A program made the position numbers and the translations under genes. From assembly GCF_020622345.1 (NCBI RefSeq), contig NZ_JACNMO010000010.1:62001-126000 (forward strand): 64,000 nucleotides of DNA, given 5' to 3'. Every line of letters starts with the position of its first letter. Position 1 is the first letter of the stretch. Source of the DNA: Roseobacter weihaiensis. Its GTDB lineage: Bacteria > Pseudomonadota > Alphaproteobacteria > Rhodobacterales > Rhodobacteraceae. Shown here one piece after another: positions 36,481-44,478 of this stretch. The notes under the pieces are model-generated. The model made no database searches. It saw nothing but the letters and a program-made list of their open reading frames with translations, and was not told where the DNA came from.

Positions 36481-36918
36481 CTATCCGACGACAGTGACAG
36501 GGACGCGAGCCTGCATGACAAGGTTTGCGGTAGAGCTGCCGAAAATGCGTTGCGACAGGCCAGATTCGGCTGCGCGACCGACGATGATCTGATCCGCCTT
36601 TTCGCTGCTCGCAAGAGCATCCAGCGTATCGGCTACATTGCCGTGCCGCACGATCCCCTCGGCATCGATCCCTTTGGATTTCAACGTCTCCAGGGCAGGA
36701 GAGATGACGCGCGACATGGCTGTTGCGATCTCTTCTTCGCGACGCTTGTGGCGCTGTGCGTTTTCTTCGGCGGTCTGAAAAGAATAGGGCGACCACTCGA
36801 TGACATAGACCACCAGAAGCGAGCAGCTTCCGATCAGCTTTGCCAAGCCTTCGCCATATGCCAGCGCGCGCTCTCCCGAGCTGTGGCCATCAAGGCCCAC
36901 TAGCAGTTTCGTTGTCAT
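36481..36918 (-). CDS. Universal stress protein (UspA family)
   Basis: A 145-residue Usp domain: KLLVGLDGHSSGERALAYG at the start and the ATP-binding signature IIVGRAAESGLSQRIFGSSTANLVMQA near the end (G-2x-G-9x-GSS type). Nucleotide binding is thus expected. It stands first of two genes with the alanine symporter and may tune it, as is seen for other Usp-transporter pairs; that is inference. AGGAGAAA precedes ATG 36918, and a CRP-type palindrome lies about 225 bases upstream. Confidence 0.92.
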   Translation of the reverse strand: MTTKLLVGLDGHSSGERALAYGEGLAKLIGSCSLLVVYVIEWSPYSFQTAEENAQRHKRREEEIATAMSRVISPALETLKSKGIDAEGIVRHGNVADTLDALASSEKADQIIVGRAAESGLSQRIFGSSTANLVMQARVPVTVVG

Positions 36919-37142
36919 GTGAGGTTTCTCCTGTCGGCTCGCTCTTGAAACCGATTGAGGTCGGGAAAGGCATTTCCTGTTATGCAGGCCGAGCTCAACC
37001 GCTAAGCGGTGCTTTGTTCCATTGCCTTTCGCAACCCATGATAGAAGAAATTGGAGGTGTTTTCACCTTTATTTCCCTGGTTCGGAGGAGAATTGCCCAA
37101 ATTTCAGCGTATCTTCGGGGAAAGCGCCTCTTTTTTGGTTTT

Positions 37143-37160
37143 TTGTGACAGATGTCACAA
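37143..37160. promoter_or_regulatory. Perfect CRP/FNR-family palindrome
   Basis: TTGTGACA-GA-TGTCACAA is an 8-bp perfect dyad and contains the CRP consensus TGTGA-N6-TCACA exactly. It lies downstream of the LysE-family gene stop and about 225 bases before the usp start, so it most likely serves the usp-symporter transcript. Which CRP/FNR-type protein binds is unknown. Confidence 0.65.
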
Positions 37161-37194
37161 CCCCGCCGCCAAGACATATCTCGCCAATTCAGGC

Positions 37195-37785
37195 TTAGCT
37201 TTGTGCCCATGCGGCGAGCAAAACGACGGCGAGCATGGACAGGGCCATCACACTATTGATCAGGCGTTGGGTTGTTGTTGGCAAGTTCATCCGTCTGACC
37301 GTGATCCCCAGCCAGAGCCAGGCAAAATGGATCGGAATCCAGATCGCATTGACGATCAGAAATTTCAGCGCGATCTCCAGCGGCAGGCTGTCGGGCATGA
37401 AGCCAAACCCGGTGAACAGCGCGGTGTTGACGGCATAGGCCTTGGGGTTGATTGTTTGCAGTAATATGCCCCCAAAGACACCGGGTGGGCTTTGGGATTC
37501 GATGAAAGCGACTTTGCTGCCGGCAAAGGCGATGCGGAACGCAAGATAGCACAGATAGGTGATCGAGGCGAAAAACAGCAGTGCTCTGATGCGATCATCC
37601 GCGAGCAGCAAGGCGGTCAGGCCGCTGACGACGGCGAGGCAGACAAGGTTCGTGCCGATGAAAAGCCCCGCGACATATCGGGTGCCTGCGCGTGCGCCAA
37701 AGGACGCACCCACACCGGCTGCAGACAAGACCCCGGGACCGGGTGTTACGATCAGGAAAAAAACGGCGGCGGCGAAGGTCAACAT
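37195..37785 (-). CDS. LysE/RhtB family translocator
   Basis: A 196-residue amino-acid exporter with about six helices. FFLIVTPGPGVLSAAGVGASFG is the N-terminal motif and LLQTINPKAYAVNTALF the second conserved block. It is unlike the LysE-type gene of the betaine group in most positions. Placed between rpsO (terminated by a hairpin) and the usp gene, it seems independently transcribed; no strong promoter is recognisable in the 50 bases between its start and the rpsO terminator. Substrate unknown. Confidence 0.88.
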   Translation of the reverse strand: MLTFAAAVFFLIVTPGPGVLSAAGVGASFGARAGTRYVAGLFIGTNLVCLAVVSGLTALLLADDRIRALLFFASITYLCYLAFRIAFAGSKVAFIESQSPPGVFGGILLQTINPKAYAVNTALFTGFGFMPDSLPLEIALKFLIVNAIWIPIHFAWLWLGITVRRMNLPTTTQRLINSVMALSMLAVVLLAAWAQS

Positions 37786-37835
37786 CGGGCCAACGTAACC
37801 GATGGGGCTGTGACGTAAAGTGCGGGCTCAACATG

Positions 37836-37863
37836 AAAAAACCGCGCCGATGTGGGCGCGGTT
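37836..37863 (-). terminator. Rho-independent terminator of rpsO
   Basis: Perfect 9-bp stem AACCGCGCC with GGCGCGGTT (37855-37863 with 37840-37848), six-base loop, then further T on the minus strand (A at 37836-37839). It is 83 bases past the rpsO stop. Confidence 0.85.
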
Positions 37864-37945
37864 CGTTTCCTTCATCCCGGGTTTTTGCTACCCAGGAGCG
37901 GTATCACAGCTTCTCTACCCTGAACCCCCGCGCCGTGCGGATGGT

Positions 37946-38215
37946 TTACCGGCGCAGACCAAGGCGTTTGATAAGGTCTTGATAGCGCGCCTCATCCTTG
38001 CCTTTCACGTAATCCAGAAGCTTGCGGCGTGTGGCCACCATCTTCAACAGACCACGGCGGCCATGGTTGTCTTTCTTGTGGGTCTTGAAGTGCTCAGTGA
38101 GCGTGGCGATGCGCGAGCTGAGAATAGCAACCTGCACTTCGGGCGATCCGGTATCGCCTTCTTTGGTTGCGAAATCTTTCATGACGCGGGCTTTTTCTTC
38201 AACTGTAATCGACAT
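37946..38215 (-). CDS. rpsO: 30S ribosomal protein S15
   Basis: Full-length S15 of 89 residues: [20 protein letters not shown], the 16S rRNA-binding [14 protein letters not shown] and [19 protein letters not shown], ending [12 protein letters not shown]. It binds the central domain of 16S rRNA early in 30S assembly. ATG 38215 has CAGGAGA upstream. S15 usually represses its own mRNA through a leader fold; here the leader from the predicted promoter is about 95 bases. It stands away from pnp, with four genes between. Confidence 0.97.
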   Translation of the reverse strand: MSITVEEKARVMKDFATKEGDTGSPEVQVAILSSRIATLTEHFKTHKKDNHGRRGLLKMVATRRKLLDYVKGKDEARYQDLIKRLGLRR

Positions 38216-38316
38216 CGGGGTCTCCTGTTTTGACGGTTTCGATAAGGCGCCAGCCGGGATGTCGTCCAGCATGGGCCCGTGGAGGGATCGGATCACATTC
38301 TGATCGCCGATGCGCG

Positions 38317-38345
38317 CGTATAGGCGGGATTCCCAAAGATGGCAA
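38317..38345 (-). promoter_or_regulatory. Predicted promoter of rpsO
   Basis: On the minus strand TTGCCA (38345-38340) and TATACG (38322-38317) are exactly 17 bases apart, matching consensus at five and four of six. A start near 38310 leaves about 95 bases of leader, room for an S15-binding fold. Confidence 0.6.
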
Positions 38346-38390
38346 ATGCTGAATCGGCAGACATCGCAATAAACAGGCCCCGCGCGCTGT

Positions 38391-39269
38391 TCAGGCGGGT
38401 TCAAGACCAATCAAAAGTGCCGCACTCAACGGGATCAGGGCAACATCCGCGACCGAGAGGTTTGGATCACCGTAGATTTCGGCAACGCTTTTGCCATTCA
38501 TCACCACATGCATCACCTCTTCGTCGTAGGGATCATGCGCAACGTCCACCTCGGGTTCGGCGGTTGCATTCGACATATCGTCCCACACCAGAAGCAGGCT
38601 GTCTTCACGGGCGTCGTAATCCAGCACTTCGGCGGTTTGACCTTCCATGATCCAGTCACTGAGCAATATCCGTTCATAGCTTTCATCGCTGGCGAAGGGT
38701 GTTTCGTCGTCAGAGGCAGGATCTGCGGCTGCGATGTCCTGTGACGGGGTATCGGTCGGATACCCTTCGAAAAAGGCGCGGTCGAGCGGGTTGATGAGGC
38801 CCCTCTCCAACCCGTTCTCGCTCAGCCCGGACGCGCTGTCGCCGCCATCAGTCAAGGCGTCAGCACCGGCATTTTCGGATGTGCGCTCATCTGCAAGCGC
38901 CTTGTCGAAGATGTTGACCTCAGGCAAGGCCGCCGCGGCCTCTTTGTCCTCTTCCTCGACGTGAAGAAACAGGTTTTCAGTGTCTTCCTCTCGTTGCTGA
39001 TCTGCGTTGATCGCGCGGAAGAGGTCATCTGCAAAAGTGGCTTGTGCGCCTGCCGCCTGGCTTTTGAATTGTGCAACGGCATCCGGATTGCCGGGATGCG
39101 GCAGGGGCATGTCCTTTGGGCTGGCGATGGTGTCCAGCAGGTTACCCGTTTCCAGGTCTGTCGTGTCGTTGTCGGTCAGATCATCGTCCTGCTCTTCAAC
39201 GGGTTGAACAGGCACAATCGAGGCCGCGCCCACTCCCATGATACCCATTAAACCAGCCAACCAAAGCAT
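38391..39269 (-). CDS. Acidic protein with N-terminal hydrophobic segment, unknown function
   Basis: A 292-residue protein that I do not recognise. [21 protein letters not shown] is a signal peptide or anchor; the rest is strongly acidic and probably unordered (runs such as [16 protein letters not shown] and [12 protein letters not shown]), with a more ordered C-terminal part, [19 protein letters not shown] through VADVALIPL. That last portion recalls beta-roll linked domains of calcium-binding repeat proteins in this clade, but no nonapeptide repeats are present. AGAGG precedes ATG 39269. It is alone between rpsO and DUF1643. Confidence 0.7.
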   Translation of the reverse strand: MLWLAGLMGIMGVGAASIVPVQPVEEQDDDLTDNDTTDLETGNLLDTIASPKDMPLPHPGNPDAVAQFKSQAAGAQATFADDLFRAINADQQREEDTENLFLHVEEEDKEAAAALPEVNIFDKALADERTSENAGADALTDGGDSASGLSENGLERGLINPLDRAFFEGYPTDTPSQDIAAADPASDDETPFASDESYERILLSDWIMEGQTAEVLDYDAREDSLLLVWDDMSNATAEPEVDVAHDPYDEEVMHVVMNGKSVAEIYGDPNLSVADVALIPLSAALLIGLEPA

Positions 39270-39354
39270 GCGCGACCTCTCTGCGAAAAACCAAAATACC
39301 AAAAAACATGCTTGTTCTAGCGAAAATGTCTGACCACGGGGTTAACCGATGAGG

Positions 39355-39861
39355 CTAAATCCAGACCTTCGGTTTTTGCGCATAAGGCACATAGAGGGGA
39401 TGCCGGGGGTGCCCGTGTTTTGACAGGCCAAGGTGATAGAGCCGCACAGCCGCGCGGCGCAGGTCGGCGGCCACGTCGGGCCCTCTCCCCCGGTGCGCGC
39501 CATGCGTGCCCCATGCCGCGATGACCTGATCGGCCTGCAAGGCGGCCTCCCGCAGAACCGTGTCATTCTCTGGCCCAACCGGATGAGAGGCCCGCCGCAT
39601 GGCCTGCGGATCGGTATCCCGCCAGGCAAAGATATTTGTGACGCTGAACGCCCCAAAGCCAAGCATCCGCGCGCGCCTTTCGCAGCGTTCCACGGTCGGA
39701 TCGTTGCGCATCTCGTCAGCCTTGGACGGGTTCAGCATGATGAAGTTGAGGACTGCACCCTCCGCCGACCAGCACCGTGACAAGCGGTATCGGTAGGCCC
39801 CGCAGTCGGAGTAGGCCACTTCGGACGTTTTCATGTCATCAGTGTGCTGGCGAATTTGCAT
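39355..39861 (-). CDS. DUF1643 domain protein
   Basis: A 168-residue protein of the uncharacterised DUF1643 family. Typical segments are YSDCGAYRYRLSRCW, LNFIMLNPSKADEMRNDPTVERC, FSVTNIFAWRDTDP and VIAAWGTHGA. The chosen ATG 39861 yields MQIRQHTDD, which fits the usual opening of the family; ATG 39834 lies nine codons later. A strong terminator at 39903-39935 separates it from the upstream gene, so it has its own promoter, which I cannot identify. Function unknown. Confidence 0.85.
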   Translation of the reverse strand: MQIRQHTDDMKTSEVAYSDCGAYRYRLSRCWSAEGAVLNFIMLNPSKADEMRNDPTVERCERRARMLGFGAFSVTNIFAWRDTDPQAMRRASHPVGPENDTVLREAALQADQVIAAWGTHGAHRGRGPDVAADLRRAAVRLYHLGLSKHGHPRHPLYVPYAQKPKVWI

Positions 39862-39902
39862 GGCGTGGTCATGCCAGCGTCTTTCACCGCGCACAAGCAT
39901 GC

Positions 39903-39935
39903 AAAAAAGCCGCCCCCGAGGAAGAGCGGCTTTTT
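39903..39935 (-). terminator. Rho-independent terminator (works on either strand)
   Basis: A 10-bp stem AAAAAGCCGC (39904-39913) with GCGGCTTTTT (39926-39935) around 12 bases gives T-runs in both directions. It ends the membrane-protein transcript whose stop is at 39956. Confidence 0.85.
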
Positions 39936-39955
39936 CACGGTCGGGCCGGTTTGAC

Positions 39956-40444
39956 CTAGCCGATGGCGGGCACACGCCGTTCGGGCAAGTCCATGACCAC
40001 GCCGCGGGTTTCCAGAACCGCCGCGGCCACCACGGCGTAGACGATGTGACCCCAGAGGGCGACCCAGGTGATCCCGGTAAAGCCGAGAAACGGTTTCATT
40101 CCGGCCACCAGATGTGCCATGCCGTAGAGGGCAAAGACCCAAAGCGCGACACCATAAAGCGTTGCTGTGACGCTCCAGTGCAATTGCGGCAGCACAGCGC
40201 GCTGGAGCGGACGTGCGATGGCGTAATATCCGATCACGTAGAAAATCAGGCCGGTGAGACTGTGCAGCAGATAGGCGGCACCTGCGGGGTTCGCACCAAA
40301 GACGGTATTGAGCGTCGCCCCTGCGAGCCCGACCGGGGCGAGCTTTGCGTATCCAAAGAGCGGGCTGAGCGCCTGACCGAAGACATCGAAGGCGATGGTT
40401 GCAAGGGCGCCGGCGGCAAAAAGTGTGAAGGCAGTGCGTTTCAT
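39956..40444 (-). CDS. Conserved four-helix membrane protein, unknown function
   Basis: A 162-residue inner-membrane protein with about four helices: the first at 5-25 (signal-like), then around 55-78 (AYLLHSLTGLIFYVIGYYAIA), 90-115 and 130-152. Small-residue-rich helices and conserved-looking YGMAHLVAG and WGHIVYAVV segments suggest a structural or heme-free channel-like role, but no family name comes to mind. ATG 40444 follows GGAACTC. Flanked by a terminator downstream and 188 bases upstream before the truB stop, in which I find nothing definite. Confidence 0.7.
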   Translation of the reverse strand: MKRTAFTLFAAGALATIAFDVFGQALSPLFGYAKLAPVGLAGATLNTVFGANPAGAAYLLHSLTGLIFYVIGYYAIARPLQRAVLPQLHWSVTATLYGVALWVFALYGMAHLVAGMKPFLGFTGITWVALWGHIVYAVVAAAVLETRGVVMDLPERRVPAIG

Positions 40445-40632
40445 TGTCAGAGTTCCTTTTCGTGGTGTCCGGTATCTCGTCTGACCTCAATATGCGGGCA
40501 AGCAGGGCGCGCGGGCAGGGGTCTCACACAGCTCTTACCAATCGACGTTCTTTTGAAATAAATCCTGTAACAATGCCCCGGTATCAATGACGGGCGCGCG
40601 AGGTTTGCAACGCTTTGAAACAAAGGACCGTA

Positions 40633-41544
40633 TCAGGGGGCGGTGTTCAGGACCCGCACCGGGTGCAACTCACCGGCCTTGTAGCGCCCGATGGCCACGG
40701 CCCGCCCGTCAAAGGATGCCCAGCAGGTCTCTCCGTATTCCACGCCGGAGGCGCGCACCATACCGGGATTGCCATGTTGCAGCCGTGCGGCTCCTTCGGC
40801 GGTCGCCTTGAGCTCGGGCAGATCATCCAGCGCGTTCTCCAGAGGTAGCACATGCGCATCCAGATCCGGGGATCTGGCCAATGCATCGATCTGATCCAGC
40901 GACAGGCCGTCCTCCACGTCGAAAGGCCCTGACCAGATGCGGCGCAACTGCTGCACATGCGCGTGGCATCCCAGCGCCTGACCAAGATCCCGCGCGATGG
41001 AGCGCACATAGCCGCCCTTGCCACAGACCATCTCCAGCGTTGCGTGATCTGCATCCGCGCGGTCGATCAGCAGCAGGCTGTCGACATAAAGCGGGCGGGC
41101 GGCAATCTGCATCGCCTCGCCGTCGCGGGCGCGTTTATAGGCCCGTTCTCCGTCAATCTTGACGGCAGAGAACTGCGGCGGCACCTGTTCGATATCCCCG
41201 ATGAACGCGCCGAGAGCCGTCTTGATGTCGGCGTCAGAAGGGCGCTTGTCGCTTTCCGCGATCACTTCGCCCTCGGCGTCATCGGTGTTGGTGGCTTGGC
41301 CAAACCTGACTGTAAACGTATAGGCTTTGAGCGCGTCGGTCACGTAAGGAACGGTTTTTGTGGCCTCCCCCAGCGCAATGGCGAGCACCCCGGTGGCGTC
41401 GGGATCAAGGGTTCCGGCATGTCCGGCCTTTTTCGCCTCCAGCGCCCAGCGGACCTTGTTGACCACCGCCGTGGAGGTCGGCCCGGCCGGTTTGTCGACG
41501 ATCAGCCACCCTGAGATGTCCCGTCCCTTGCGTTTGCGCCCCAT
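40633..41544 (-). CDS. truB: tRNA pseudouridine(55) synthase
   Basis: Makes pseudouridine 55 in the T loop of elongator tRNAs. 303 residues with the catalytic Asp47 in [12 protein letters not shown], the opening [14 protein letters not shown], and [12 protein letters not shown] plus a PUA-like C-terminal part (about 240-300). The rbfA to truB order is kept, with one gene inserted between them. ATG 41544 gives the usual [10 protein letters not shown] start. Confidence 0.95.
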   Translation of the reverse strand: MGRKRKGRDISGWLIVDKPAGPTSTAVVNKVRWALEAKKAGHAGTLDPDATGVLAIALGEATKTVPYVTDALKAYTFTVRFGQATNTDDAEGEVIAESDKRPSDADIKTALGAFIGDIEQVPPQFSAVKIDGERAYKRARDGEAMQIAARPLYVDSLLLIDRADADHATLEMVCGKGGYVRSIARDLGQALGCHAHVQQLRRIWSGPFDVEDGLSLDQIDALARSPDLDAHVLPLENALDDLPELKATAEGAARLQHGNPGMVRASGVEYGETCWASFDGRAVAIGRYKAGELHPVRVLNTAP

Positions 41545-41614
41545 GCTGTCCTCTTTGCTTGTCTTGCGCGCTCTTAGCCGGATGAGGCGGCGCTGCCTAC
41601 CCCCGCTGGCCGCG

Positions 41615-42355
41615 TTACTCGGTTGGGGCTACCACACCGATGATCGGGCCAAGCGCAAAGCCAAAGTCGCTGCGTCCCAGGGCAGGGGCATAAAGCCGCG
41701 AGATATTACCGTCAAAGTAAAGCGCGTTCGGCAGCTTCAGGTGATCCCGAAACAGGGTGCCGAAGGCGTGAAAGTTCACCGGCTCCTCCGAGATGGCAAA
41801 GACGGCGCGCTGACCGTCGGCAGAGGTGCCGACGCCATTGCGGATATGCAAAGAGGTGCCGTCTTCCAAAAACCTTGGATGCAGGGCGCCATCGATGACC
41901 AGCATCGGGCCGGACTGGGTGGCATCCTCGCATGGCGGGCTTTCCGCCAGATAGGCCATCGTTTCGAACACATCCGCCCGTCCCGGACGCAGGCACAGCA
42001 CCCCGTTCGGCAGCAGGCCGAAATTACCCGGACCCGCGCTGGAGATCACGCGCATGATTTCCTCACCGTCCTCAAGGTAGTGCCCGACGGGGGAGCGATC
42101 CTCGTGATACATGCCGGCGTTCATGGCAAAACTCAGCCGTTCTCCGCGCTCGGCAAGCGCGCGGTTGATCGTGGAAAACTGCCCGTAGATTTCGCCCTCC
42201 GCATCGCGCAGGAACAGATCGAGCCTTTGGGTCACCGCGTCCACTTCGCAGATCGTGTAGCGGGCGTTCTGATGCGTGACCGTCTCGCAGGTGACCGCCA
42301 GGGCGGGCGCTGCCAGGGTCCCGATGCCAAGAGCAAGCAATGCGGCCCGGATCAT
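41615..42355 (-). CDS. Phosphodiester glycosidase (NAGPA/DUF2233) family protein, exported
   Basis: A 246-residue protein with a Sec signal peptide ([20 protein letters not shown]). The mature part has the NAGPA pattern: [36 protein letters not shown], and [18 protein letters not shown]. Mammalian members uncover mannose-6-phosphate by removing N-acetylglucosamine; bacterial ones are thought to act on cell-wall teichoic or exopolymer phosphodiesters. Its ATG overlaps the rbfA stop by four bases (ATGA), so it is cotranscribed with rbfA, an odd partner. Confidence 0.87.
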   Translation of the reverse strand: MIRAALLALGIGTLAAPALAVTCETVTHQNARYTICEVDAVTQRLDLFLRDAEGEIYGQFSTINRALAERGERLSFAMNAGMYHEDRSPVGHYLEDGEEIMRVISSAGPGNFGLLPNGVLCLRPGRADVFETMAYLAESPPCEDATQSGPMLVIDGALHPRFLEDGTSLHIRNGVGTSADGQRAVFAISEEPVNFHAFGTLFRDHLKLPNALYFDGNISRLYAPALGRSDFGFALGPIIGVVAPTE

Positions 42356-42774
42356 TCCAGACCCCTGTCCCCCGCTGCCGGGGCGCCCGTGTCGCGCCGG
42401 ACGTCTTCGCGGTTCAGCATTTCGCGGGTTTCGTCCATCCGGTCGAAGGTTTCGTCAAGTTGAAACCTCAGATCGGGCGCGAATTTCAAAGCCAGCTTCT
42501 TCGCCACCAGGCGCCGCAGCTCGCCCTTGTTGCGCGCCAGCAGGGCAATCACTTCATCTTGACCCTGCCCGCCCAAGGGCAATACATAAGCGGTCGCGAT
42601 CTTGAGGTCGGGAGAAGTTCTGACCTCGCCCACCGTAATCGACAGCCGGTTCAGGTCGCTGTCATGTACGTCGCCGCGCGCCAGGACGTCAGAGAGGGCA
42701 CGGCGGATGGTTTCACCGACACGGAGCTGCCGTTGTGACGGGCCGGGGCCATCGTGAAATCTGTTTTTTCCCAT
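42352..42774 (-). CDS. rbfA: Ribosome-binding factor A
   Basis: Late 30S assembly factor of 140 residues with the KH-like RbfA fold: [49 protein letters not shown], and [19 protein letters not shown]. It helps 16S 5' end maturation and cold growth. I start at ATG 42774, giving [12 protein letters not shown] 42783 adds three residues. It heads a minus-strand run with the glycosidase and truB and is divergent from dapB. Confidence 0.94.
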   Translation of the reverse strand: MGKNRFHDGPGPSQRQLRVGETIRRALSDVLARGDVHDSDLNRLSITVGEVRTSPDLKIATAYVLPLGGQGQDEVIALLARNKGELRRLVAKKLALKFAPDLRFQLDETFDRMDETREMLNREDVRRDTGAPAAGDRGLE

Positions 42775-42802
42775 AGCTCTCATCTAAGCCGTCGCGGACC
42801 CT

Positions 42803-42831
42803 TTGCCAAGCAGACCTCGGCGCGGTACTAC
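42803..42831 (+). promoter_or_regulatory. Possible promoter of dapB
   Basis: TTGCCA at 42803-42808 (five of six) and TACTAC at 42826-42831 (three of six) with 17 bases between; a start near 42838 leaves about 25 bases before ATG 42863. Confidence 0.4.
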
Positions 42832-42862
42832 GCAAGGTCAATGATGTCAGAAAGGGCTGCCG

Positions 42863-43681
42863 ATGTCGACGCCACTGAAAATTGCCATAACCGGCGTCTC
42901 GGGTCGCATGGGCCGCATGCTGGTCGAGACGATAGACGCCTCCGAAAAGGCGGTTGTGGCTGCGGCGGTCGACCGCGACGGCCATGCGTGGATCGGGCGC
43001 GACCTCGGCCTTGCGCTGGGTGGGGCCGCCCGCGATGTCTTTGTCACGAGCGATATTGACGCGGCAATCGCTGATGCGGACGCGGTGATTGATTTCACCG
43101 CCCCCGCTGCCACGATTGCCTTTGCCGCCGCCGCCGCGCGGGCGGGGGTCGTGCATGTCATTGGGACCACTGGCATGACCGCCGAAGAGATCGGGCAACT
43201 TGCAGGCCCTGCTGAACAGACGGTGATCGTGCGGGCCGGCAACATGAGCCTCGGCGTTAATCTGCTGGTGCAGCTGACCAAAAAAGTGGCAGCGTCGCTG
43301 GATGAGGATTACGACATCGAGGTGATCGAAGCGCATCACAACCAAAAGGTCGATGCGCCCTCTGGCACCGCGCTGATGCTCGGCGAGGCCGCTGCCGCAG
43401 GACGCGGTGTCTCGCTGGAGGCGGTGGCAGACCGGGGGCGCGACGGGATCACCGGGGTGCGGAAACGAGGGGACATCGGCTTTGTCGCGGTGCGCGGGGG
43501 CGATATCATCGGCGAACATGATGTGATGTTCGCGGCAACAGGGGAGCGTATTACCCTGCGCCATGTGGCCTCTGACCGGTCGGTCTTTGCCCGCGGGGCG
43601 CTCAAAGCCGCCCTTTGGGCACAGGATCGTCCACCGGGAGCCTATGATATGTTGGATGTCCTGGGTCTGAACGCGGATTGA
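42863..43681 (+). CDS. dapB: 4-hydroxy-tetrahydrodipicolinate reductase
   Basis: Second committed step of lysine and diaminopimelate synthesis, using NAD(P)H. 272 residues with the dinucleotide motif [11 protein letters not shown] at 9-19, [10 protein letters not shown], and the active-site block [16 protein letters not shown] (His and Lys, about 155-170). The enzyme works with the DapC-like aminotransferase seen at 6.4 kb. ATG 42863 follows AAAGG by nine bases. Confidence 0.96.
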   Translation: MSTPLKIAITGVSGRMGRMLVETIDASEKAVVAAAVDRDGHAWIGRDLGLALGGAARDVFVTSDIDAAIADADAVIDFTAPAATIAFAAAAARAGVVHVIGTTGMTAEEIGQLAGPAEQTVIVRAGNMSLGVNLLVQLTKKVAASLDEDYDIEVIEAHHNQKVDAPSGTALMLGEAAAAGRGVSLEAVADRGRDGITGVRKRGDIGFVAVRGGDIIGEHDVMFAATGERITLRHVASDRSVFARGALKAALWAQDRPPGAYDMLDVLGLNAD

Positions 43682-43734
43682 CCGGCCGCCGGCACGCAAA
43701 ACTGCAGGCAAAGTGATCCAATTCACCGCCAACC

Positions 43735-43763
43735 CCGTACACGATCCAAACCTTATTGTACGG
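43735..43763 (+). repeat. Inverted repeat covering a ribosome-binding site
   Basis: CCGTACA (43735-43741) and TGTACGG (43757-43763) form a perfect 7-bp stem with a 15-base loop. The last two G are the first bases of the GGAG ribosome site (43762-43765) of the small secreted protein gene, so the fold could shield translation start, or the dyad could be a protein site. Confidence 0.45.
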
Positions 43764-43775
43764 AGATACACTAAG

Positions 43776-44135
43776 ATGCGTGTTTTTACTCTGTCTACAC
43801 TTTCCGTTGCCGCTCTTTTGGCGGCGGGTCCGGCCTTTGCCGAGTTTTCCAAGGTCGAGGATCAGTCAGAGTTTGTGAGCCTGATCCAGGGCAAGGAGCT
43901 CAAGCGGCCTTTCGTCAAGCTGGAGGTGACCTCCAATGGTGAGATTTCCGGCTACGGGGCTGCCTGGCCGGTGACCGGGAACTGGACATGGGACGACGGC
44001 TACTTCTGTCGGGACCTGTTCTGGGGCGGTGATCCTTTGGGCTATAACTGTCAGGAAGTGCAGGCGACCGATGATCGTATCCGGTTTACTTCTGACCGGG
44101 GTCAGGGCGATTCGGCTGAGTTTCGGTTGCGGTAA
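43776..44135 (+). CDS. Small secreted protein, unknown function
   Basis: A 119-residue protein with a clear Sec signal peptide (MRVFTLSTLSVAALLAAGPAFA, cleavage after 22). The mature 97 residues contain SLIQGKELKRPFVKLEV, GYGAAWPVTGNWTWDDGYFCRDLFWGG and YNCQEV. Two cysteines could form one disulfide. I know similar short periplasmic proteins in this clade but no function. GGAG at 43762-43765, partly within the inverted repeat, supports ATG 43776. Single gene after dapB. Confidence 0.75.
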   Translation: MRVFTLSTLSVAALLAAGPAFAEFSKVEDQSEFVSLIQGKELKRPFVKLEVTSNGEISGYGAAWPVTGNWTWDDGYFCRDLFWGGDPLGYNCQEVQATDDRIRFTSDRGQGDSAEFRLR

Positions 44136-44196
44136 ATCGCTGGCACGGGCGGCTTCGCGCCAAAACACAGCGTAACACCTGCGGGGCGGCAATCTG

Positions 44197-44391
44197 TCAG
44201 AAGTCGACAGCGATGCCCTTTTTCTCCCAATCGCCGTAGCGCACGGGCTCCGGCCCGTCGCGGCCGCCCAGTTCCGGGGGCAATTCAACATCTTTGGCGG
44301 CTTTGCGACGCGCCTCGGCCTCGGCCAGGGCGCGTTGGGCTGCGGGTGGCAGGGCACTGGTGTCTTGGGTGTCTTCAGGTTGGTCGCTCAT
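44197..44391 (-). CDS. DUF1674 protein (SDHAF4-like)
   Basis: A 64-residue protein of the DUF1674 family, related to eukaryotic succinate dehydrogenase assembly factor 4, which protects flavinylated SdhA before complex assembly. The conserved C-terminal block is ELGGRDGPEPVRYGDWEKKGIAVDF, here full; the N-terminal half is Ala/Glu-rich helix. No sdh gene is adjacent. It converges with the small secreted gene and is divergent from rsmB. Confidence 0.88.
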   Translation of the reverse strand: MSDQPEDTQDTSALPPAAQRALAEAEARRKAAKDVELPPELGGRDGPEPVRYGDWEKKGIAVDF

Positions 44392-44418
44392 TTCGCTCTG
44401 TCCTCCGGCTCACGCCTT

Positions 44419-44446
44419 GATATACGTCGCAACACCTTGCAGACAA
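44419..44446 (-). promoter_or_regulatory. Possible promoter of the DUF1674 gene
   Basis: On the minus strand TTGTCT (44446-44441) and TATATC (44424-44419) are 16 bases apart, each four of six to consensus; transcription would start near 44412, about 20 bases before the ATG. Confidence 0.4.
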
Positions 44447-44478
44447 CCCGGCTGCGACACCACAACCGCGAGACACCC

